From Magnetococcales bacterium (GTDB lineage Bacteria; Pseudomonadota; Magnetococcia; Magnetococcales; Magnetaquicoccaceae), in contig JADGCE010000097.1 in assembly GCA_015229095.1 (NCBI GenBank), positions 1-10,199 on the forward strand: a stretch of DNA of 10,199 nucleotides, read 5' to 3'. Positions 5,984 through 10,199 of this stretch are shown in pieces. Every line of letters begins with the position of its first letter. The stretch's first letter is position 1. The position numbers and the translations under genes are program-made. The notes beneath the pieces were generated by a model that saw nothing but the letters and a program-made list of their open reading frames with translations, was not told the origin of the DNA and did no database searches.

Positions 5984-6939
5984 TGATGCAAACGACCGAC
6001 ACGATCTATGTGGCCGGCCACAGCGGCCTGATCGGCTCCGCCGTGGTGCGCCGCCTGCAACGGCAGGGTTTCCAGCGTCTGCTGCTGGCCCGCCACGCAG
6101 AGTTGGAGCTGACCGATCCCCTGGCAGTCGCCCGCTTTTTTGCCGAGCAGCGACCGGACTATGTGGTGCTGGCCGCCGGGCGGGTGGGGGGTATCATTGA
6201 AAATCAAAGCTTTCCGGCGGATTTTATCCGCACCAACCTGGCCATCCAGTTGAATGTGTTGCAGGCCGCCCACGATACCGGGGTGCAAAAATTGATCCTG
6301 TTCGGCTCCTCCTGCATGTATCCACGGCAGTGCCCGCAGCCCATGGCGGAGACCGCCCTGCTCTCCGGCCATCCCGAACCCACCAGCCTGCCCTATGCGG
6401 TGGCCAAATTGGCCGGGGTGCATCTCTGCCTGGCCTACAACCGACAATATGGCCACCAGCGTTTTATCCCCCTGATTCCCAACAGCGCCTTTGGTCCCAA
6501 CGACAATTTTCAGGAGTCCGGGCATGTCCTGTCGGCCTTGATCCGCCGTTTCCACGCAGCACGGCAGAGCAACGCCCCCAGCGTGACCCTGTGGGGGAGC
6601 GGCACACCCCGGCGGGAGTTTATCCATGCCGACGATATTGCCGACGCCTGCCTGGCCCTGCTCAACGGGGAGACCGATGCGCTGCCCCTGCCCCTCAACC
6701 TGGGCAGCGGGCAGGATTATTCCATTCGGGAGCTGGCTCTTGCCATCGCCCAGGTGGTGGGTTATACAGGCACCTTGCAGTGGGATACCAGCAAGCCGGA
6801 TGGCGCCCCGCAAAAATGGCTCGACAGCAGCCGACTGCGGGCCTTCGGTTGGCAACCCACCGTGACCCTGACCGAAGGGTTGCGCAGCACCTATCAATGG
6901 TATCTCGACCATCTCGGCACAACGGAGGGGGGAGCATGA
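5983..6939 (+). CDS. fcl: GDP-L-fucose synthase / ColC-like NADPH epimerase-reductase
   Basis: Extended short-chain dehydrogenase of the GDP-4-keto-6-deoxy-D-mannose 3,5-epimerase-4-reductase (Fcl/WcaG) family, which epimerizes and reduces a GDP-4-keto-deoxysugar with NADPH. The 318-residue length equals that of E. coli Fcl (321). The nucleotide-binding motif is GHSGLIGSA (12-20), followed by AAGRVGGI (64-71). The SSCMYP block (109-114) holds the catalytic Ser and Cys111, Y138/K142 form the YxxxK pair, and H181 (GHVLSALIRRFH) matches the second epimerization residue of Fcl. GSGTPRREFIHADD and DTSKPDGAP are further family signatures. The usual PTNLYGPNDNF reads PNSAFGPNDNF here, so the pocket may differ. 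ColC of the colitose pathway belongs to the same fold, and the ColD-like gene downstream makes that role plausible. ATG 5983 overlaps the preceding stop; an in-frame ATG at 5986 is equally possible. Translation is coupled to both neighbours. Confidence 0.9.
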   Translation: MMQTTDTIYVAGHSGLIGSAVVRRLQRQGFQRLLLARHAELELTDPLAVARFFAEQRPDYVVLAAGRVGGIIENQSFPADFIRTNLAIQLNVLQAAHDTGVQKLILFGSSCMYPRQCPQPMAETALLSGHPEPTSLPYAVAKLAGVHLCLAYNRQYGHQRFIPLIPNSAFGPNDNFQESGHVLSALIRRFHAARQSNAPSVTLWGSGTPRREFIHADDIADACLALLNGETDALPLPLNLGSGQDYSIRELALAIAQVVGYTGTLQWDTSKPDGAPQKWLDSSRLRAFGWQPTVTLTEGLRSTYQWYLDHLGTTEGGA

Positions 6940-7757
6940 GCGTTCCAGTCGCAGATTTGCAACAAAAAGCCCAATGGGTCTGGCGGGAGACCCTGGCCAT
7001 CCACCGGCGCGCCCCGGAGACCCGTCTGGCCTCCTCCCTCTCCGCCGTCGAAATCTATGTCGCCCTCTATTACGGAGGGGTGCTCCGTTTTGACCCGCGC
7101 CAGCCCCTGGCAGCCGAGCGGGATCGCTGCATCATCAGCAAGGGACACGGCTCCATCTCCCTCTATCCCGTCCTGGCCGACCTGGGCTTTTTTCCGCTGG
7201 CGGAGTTGCAACGGGTCTGCCACAGCGGCAGCTTTCTCGGCGGCATTCCGGACCCGGTCATCCCCGGCTATGAAACCGTCAACGGCTCCCTGGGACATGG
7301 CCTGGGGGTGGCCACCGGCATGGCCCTGGGGCTGCGCTGCCAGGGTCGGCAGGAGCCCAGCGTGTTTGTGGTCACCGGCGATGGAGAGTTGCACGAAGGT
7401 TCCTGTTGGGAGGCGATCATGCTGGCCGGCCATCACAAGCTGGATACCCTGCATCTGATCATCGATGACAACCAGATCAGCATGCTGGGATTTACCGAGG
7501 AGATTGTCGGCCTCGGCGCCCTCGACCAGCGGCTCGCCTCCTTCGGCTGGGAGTGCCGCAGGGTGGATGGCCATGACTGCCTGGCCCTGCAGGCGGCCCT
7601 GCTGGAGATGAAGGCCACCCGCAACGGCCAACCCAAGGCATTGATCGCCCGCACCCGCAAAGGCCGGGGGGTGCCCGGCCTGGAAAATGCGCCGCTCTGC
7701 CACATTCTCAATCCCAAGGCCGAGCTGCTGGACAGCCTGCTGGAGCAAAATCCATGA
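6936..7757 (+). CDS. Transketolase, N-terminal (thiamine diphosphate-binding) subunit
   Basis: One half of a two-gene transketolase, which moves a two-carbon ketol unit between sugars using thiamine diphosphate. The 273-residue protein is the normal size for a stand-alone N-terminal subunit. It carries SKGHGS (68-73, catalytic-site His71), SLGHGLG (118-124, His121) and the diphosphate/Mg motif GDGELHEG (148-155), closed by DDNQ (177-180, Asn179). The ATG at 6936 overlaps the preceding TGA as ATGA and has GGAGGGGGGAG just upstream, so translation is coupled to the reductase gene. It must pair with the product of the next gene. Its position inside a sugar-nucleotide operon, rather than with central-carbon genes, suggests a dedicated role: either supplying sedoheptulose-7-phosphate or adding a two-carbon branch. 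Both are inference. Split transketolases are also ordinary housekeeping enzymes in many prokaryotes. Confidence 0.92.
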   Translation: MSVPVADLQQKAQWVWRETLAIHRRAPETRLASSLSAVEIYVALYYGGVLRFDPRQPLAAERDRCIISKGHGSISLYPVLADLGFFPLAELQRVCHSGSFLGGIPDPVIPGYETVNGSLGHGLGVATGMALGLRCQGRQEPSVFVVTGDGELHEGSCWEAIMLAGHHKLDTLHLIIDDNQISMLGFTEEIVGLGALDQRLASFGWECRRVDGHDCLALQAALLEMKATRNGQPKALIARTRKGRGVPGLENAPLCHILNPKAELLDSLLEQNP

Positions 7758-8716
7758 GCCCCATCAAACCCCTCGCCATGCGTGATGTCCTGCTGTACCG
7801 CATCTGGTTGGCCATGGCCGAAGATCCCCGCCTCTTTTTTGTCACGGCAGATTTCGGCTCCCCCATCCTGGACAAAATCCGCGCCGACTTTCCCCAGCGT
7901 TTTATCAATGTCGGCATCGCCGAACAAAACCTGATCAATGTCTCCGCCGGCCTGGCCCTGGAGGGGCATGTGGTCTTTGCCTATGCCATCGCCCCCTTCA
8001 TCACCATGCGCTGCTATGAACAGATCCGCATCAGCCTGGCGTTGCTCTCCACCGTGCGTCCCATGAATGTCAATCTGATCGGGGTGGGAGCGGGGTACAG
8101 CTATGTGGTCTCCGGGCCGACCCATCAATGCTATGAAGATATCACCCTGATGCGCGCCCTGCCCACCATGCGCCTGCTGTCGCCCGCCGACCATATCAGT
8201 GCCGAAGCCCTGTTTGACCGCTGCATGGCGAGCATGGGCCCCAAATATCTGCGCCTGGATGCCCAACTGGTGCCGGTGCTCTATGCCGACGGACCACCGG
8301 ATTGGCAGAGCGGCCTGCACGTGCATCGCCGGGGGGATACCCTCTGCTTGCTGGCCACCGGCTATATGCTGCATACGGCCCTCGCCGTCGCCGACCGCCT
8401 GGCGGCAGAGGGGGAACAGGTTGGCGTGATCGATCTGTTTGACATCTCCCACTGTGACGCAGAGCTGCTCCACGCCCAACTGGCCCCCTATCGGGGCATT
8501 GTCAGCCTGGAGGAGGGGTTCCGGGGGCGGGGCGGGGTCGATGCCCTGCTGTTTGAGTTTATCGCCCGGCGGCGTCTGCCGGCGCGTCTGCTCAATGTGG
8601 GGGTGGAACCCGCCTACCGTTTTGAACTCGGCAGCCGGGCCGAGCTCCATGAGCAGGTGGGCATCGGACCGGAGGCGGTCTGGCAGGCCGTCCGCCGTTT
8701 CCGCGACTCCCTTTGA
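7754..8716 (+). CDS. Transketolase, C-terminal (pyrimidine-binding) subunit
   Basis: Partner of the preceding subunit. The 320-residue protein contains the pyrimidine-binding domain with GIAEQN (54-59; E57 is the Glu that activates the thiamine ring), the ring-stacking region AYAIAPFITMRCYEQIR (76-92) and GPTHQCYEDITLMRALP (121-137, with a substrate-site His124). The C-terminal transketolase domain follows (from about 185, with LLATGYMLHTALAVADRL and EEGFRGRGGVDALL). The ATG overlaps the upstream TGA as ATGA, and GGAG at 7742-7745 lies eight bases before it, so the two halves are co-translated in equal amounts. Pyruvate dehydrogenase E1 beta and DXS share this fold, but the motif spacing and the N-terminal partner fit transketolase best. 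Confidence 0.92.
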   Translation: MSPIKPLAMRDVLLYRIWLAMAEDPRLFFVTADFGSPILDKIRADFPQRFINVGIAEQNLINVSAGLALEGHVVFAYAIAPFITMRCYEQIRISLALLSTVRPMNVNLIGVGAGYSYVVSGPTHQCYEDITLMRALPTMRLLSPADHISAEALFDRCMASMGPKYLRLDAQLVPVLYADGPPDWQSGLHVHRRGDTLCLLATGYMLHTALAVADRLAAEGEQVGVIDLFDISHCDAELLHAQLAPYRGIVSLEEGFRGRGGVDALLFEFIARRRLPARLLNVGVEPAYRFELGSRAELHEQVGIGPEAVWQAVRRFRDSL

Positions 8717-8740
8717 CCTCTTTCATTCGGTGAACCGACC

Positions 8741-9910
8741 ATGAAATTTCCTTTGATGCGCAACAATATTCTGCGGGAAGACCGGGAGGCGGTCATCGCC
8801 CATCTGCAGCAGGAGGATCCCATTCTGACCAACGGTCCCCAGGTGCGGGCCTTCGAGGCGGAATGGTCGGCCTGGTTGGGAGTCAAATACAGCGTGCTGG
8901 TCAACTCCGGGGCTTCGGCCAATCTGTTGACCCTGGCCGCCCTCAAGATCCGCTACCCGGAGGGGGGCGAGGTGATCACCCCGCCCCTGACCTGGATCTC
9001 CGATGTGGCCTCGGTGCTGCAAAACGGCTTTACGCCGGTCTTCGCCGACATTGATCCCGCCTCCCTGGCCATGGATACCGGGCAGATTTTAAGCAAAATT
9101 TCCGACAAAACCCGCGCGGTCTTTCTCACCCATGTGCAGGGGTTTGACGGTTTGACCGACCTGCTGCTGGAGGCCCTGCGGCGGCGCAATATTCTGCTGA
9201 TCGAGGATGTGTGTGAATCCCACGGGGCGACCCACAACGGCCAAAAGGTGGGCACTCTGGGGTGGGTCTCCAATTTTTCCTACTATTATGCCCATCACAT
9301 GAGCACCATCGAAGGGGGGATGATCTGCACCGATGATGCAGAGCTCTACCAGCAGGTGCGCATGCTGCGTTCCCATGGCATGGTGCGGGAGTCCACCGAC
9401 GAGGGGTTGCGCCAGCGCTATCAGGCGGAAAATCCGGAGTTGAATCCCGATTTTATCTTTGCCTATCCGGCCTACAATACCCGCAACACCGAGATCGGCG
9501 GCATTCTGGGCCGCAGCCAGTTGAAGCGGCTGGATTGGATCGTCCAGCGCCGGACGGAAAATCTGCGGCGGTTTCTGGAGCGGATCGACGCCGGCCAATA
9601 TCGCACCGATTTCAAGCTGGAAGGCTCCAGCAACTATGCCTTCAACCTGATTCTGAAAGAGCCGGATAATGTCCTGGTGCAGCGGGTGATGCAAAAAATG
9701 CGGGAGTCCGGGGTGGAGTTTCGCCGGGGCAGCGCCGGGGGTGGCAATCAACTGCGCCAGCCCTATTTGAAAGGGATCGTCCCGGAGGGCCATTATCGGC
9801 TCTTTCCTGAAACGGAGCATGTGCATTTTTACGGGTTTTACATCGGCAATTTTCCTGATCTCTCCCTGGAAGAGGTGGATGCGCTGTGTGACATTCTCAA
9901 CCGGGTTTAA
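8741..9910 (+). CDS. DegT/StrS-fold PLP sugar 3-dehydratase, ColD-like (Lys to His)
   Basis: Fold-type I PLP enzyme of the DegT/DnrJ/EryC1/StrS sugar aminotransferase family, 389 residues (ColD is about the same). NSGASANLL (55-63) binds the cofactor phosphate, EDVCESHGA (155-163) supplies the PLP-nitrogen Asp156, and EGGMICTDD (191-199) follows the active-site loop. In aminotransferases that loop carries a Lys six residues before EGG. Here it reads SYYYAHHMSTIEGG, with H185-H186 in place of the Lys. The same Lys-to-His change defines the 3-dehydratases ColD (His188) and RfbH/E1, which remove the sugar 3-hydroxyl with PMP instead of transaminating. The [2Fe-2S] cysteine cluster of E1 is absent, so it should work like ColD, without an E3 reductase. 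It follows the transketolase gene by 24 nt, with GGTGA at 8729-8733 as ribosome binding site. Predicted role: 3-deoxygenation of a 4-keto-6-deoxy sugar nucleotide. The substrate is uncertain. Confidence 0.9.
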   Translation: MKFPLMRNNILREDREAVIAHLQQEDPILTNGPQVRAFEAEWSAWLGVKYSVLVNSGASANLLTLAALKIRYPEGGEVITPPLTWISDVASVLQNGFTPVFADIDPASLAMDTGQILSKISDKTRAVFLTHVQGFDGLTDLLLEALRRRNILLIEDVCESHGATHNGQKVGTLGWVSNFSYYYAHHMSTIEGGMICTDDAELYQQVRMLRSHGMVRESTDEGLRQRYQAENPELNPDFIFAYPAYNTRNTEIGGILGRSQLKRLDWIVQRRTENLRRFLERIDAGQYRTDFKLEGSSNYAFNLILKEPDNVLVQRVMQKMRESGVEFRRGSAGGGNQLRQPYLKGIVPEGHYRLFPETEHVHFYGFYIGNFPDLSLEEVDALCDILNRV

Positions 9911-9947
9911 CGGGGGGCGCTGCCGTATCTCCAAGTGGCGGCAAACG

Positions 9948-10199
9948 TTACGGGTGTTCGTGAGGATCCGCCAGGAGGCTGTCCAGAGTCGATGCGTCCA
10001 GGATACGGAGACTCCATGCCTCCAGGGTGGAGAGGTCGGCGTCGGCTATTTTCTGGCTGACCCACGGGGGCAGGGTACCGAAGCGGCGTTGGAGAAGGCG
10101 GGTCAGGATCTCCGCCTTGCCTTTTTTTTCGCCCGATTGCTCACCGATCTGGATCCCTTCCAGTCGGCCTTCCAGTCGGCCTTTCATTTCGCCCCTCTG
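9948..10199 (-). CDS. DUF4351 C-terminal end of an Rpn-type protein (partial)
   Basis: Only the last 83 residues are in the window; the frame stays open through the right edge, so the start lies outside. The visible part has a charged Gly/Glu/Arg/Lys repeat (GRLEGRLEG, then GEQSGEKKGKAE) followed by a compact helical domain, LLQRRFGTLPPWVSQKIADADLSTLEAW, which matches the DUF4351 pattern. Such domains usually end proteins of the Rpn/PD-(D/E)XK nuclease (transposase-like) family, often found in many genome copies, some of them mobile. An ATG at 10187 exists but is probably internal. It faces the sugar operon tail to tail, with 37 nt between the two stops. Confidence 0.8.
   Translation of the reverse strand, partial: QRGEMKGRLEGRLEGIQIGEQSGEKKGKAEILTRLLQRRFGTLPPWVSQKIADADLSTLEAWSLRILDASTLDSLLADPHEHP
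10157..10180 (-). repeat. 12-bp tandem duplication inside the DUF4351 gene
   Basis: The 12-mer CTTCCAGTCGGC occurs twice in direct contact. On the coding strand it gives two GRLE units (GRLEGRLEG), so the number of units can change without breaking the frame. Confidence 0.75.

Noticed and set aside
6330..6935. Upstream extension of the transketolase N subunit inside the reductase gene
   Set aside because: The translated extension is Arg/Pro/Gln-rich and unrelated to transketolase; ATG 6936 has a good ribosome binding site and fits the family length.
9921..9943. Bidirectional terminator between the operon and the DUF4351 gene
   Set aside because: Only a 5-bp TGCCG/CGGCA stem with a 13-nt loop and no T-run; too weak to call.

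Overview
The window looks like chromosomal DNA of a GC-rich (roughly 60%) Gram-negative bacterium that makes isoprenoids by the MEP route. Genes are tightly packed with ATGA-type overlaps. A DUF4351 (Rpn-type) protein at the right edge and the overall codon style recall Magnetococcales and neighbouring Proteobacteria, but that placement is a weak inference. No rRNA, tRNA, CRISPR array or insertion sequence was seen.

Left part (1-3034): a near-perfect GC-rich hairpin stands just upstream of ispH (HMBPP reductase, + strand). IspH runs tail to tail into a soluble PAS histidine kinase on the - strand, and the two 3' ends overlap by 12 bp. Behind the kinase on the same strand is a one-TM protein of unknown function with a Met-rich C-terminus. 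A strong hairpin lies in the 149-nt gap between these two.

Middle (3035-3452): a 418-nt divergent intergenic region. It carries one clear stem-loop, an AT-rich patch and weak promoter-like hexamers for both directions.

Right part (3453-9910): six + strand genes that look like one transcription unit: a D-glycero-D-manno-heptose-7-phosphate kinase-like GHMP kinase, a B12-binding-domain radical SAM enzyme, a GDP-L-fucose synthase/ColC-like epimerase-reductase, the N- and C-terminal halves of a transketolase as two genes, and a DegT-fold PLP enzyme. In the last one the Schiff-base lysine is replaced by histidine, as in the sugar 3-dehydratases ColD and RfbH/E1. Together they suggest an unusual deoxygenated activated sugar, perhaps a deoxyheptose or a two-carbon-branched deoxysugar, for a surface glycan. 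No glycosyltransferase, 4,6-dehydratase or nucleotidyltransferase is present, so other loci must complete the pathway. The exact product is inference.

Right edge (9948-10199, - strand): the C-terminal end of a DUF4351 protein converges on the sugar operon with only 37 nt between the stop codons.
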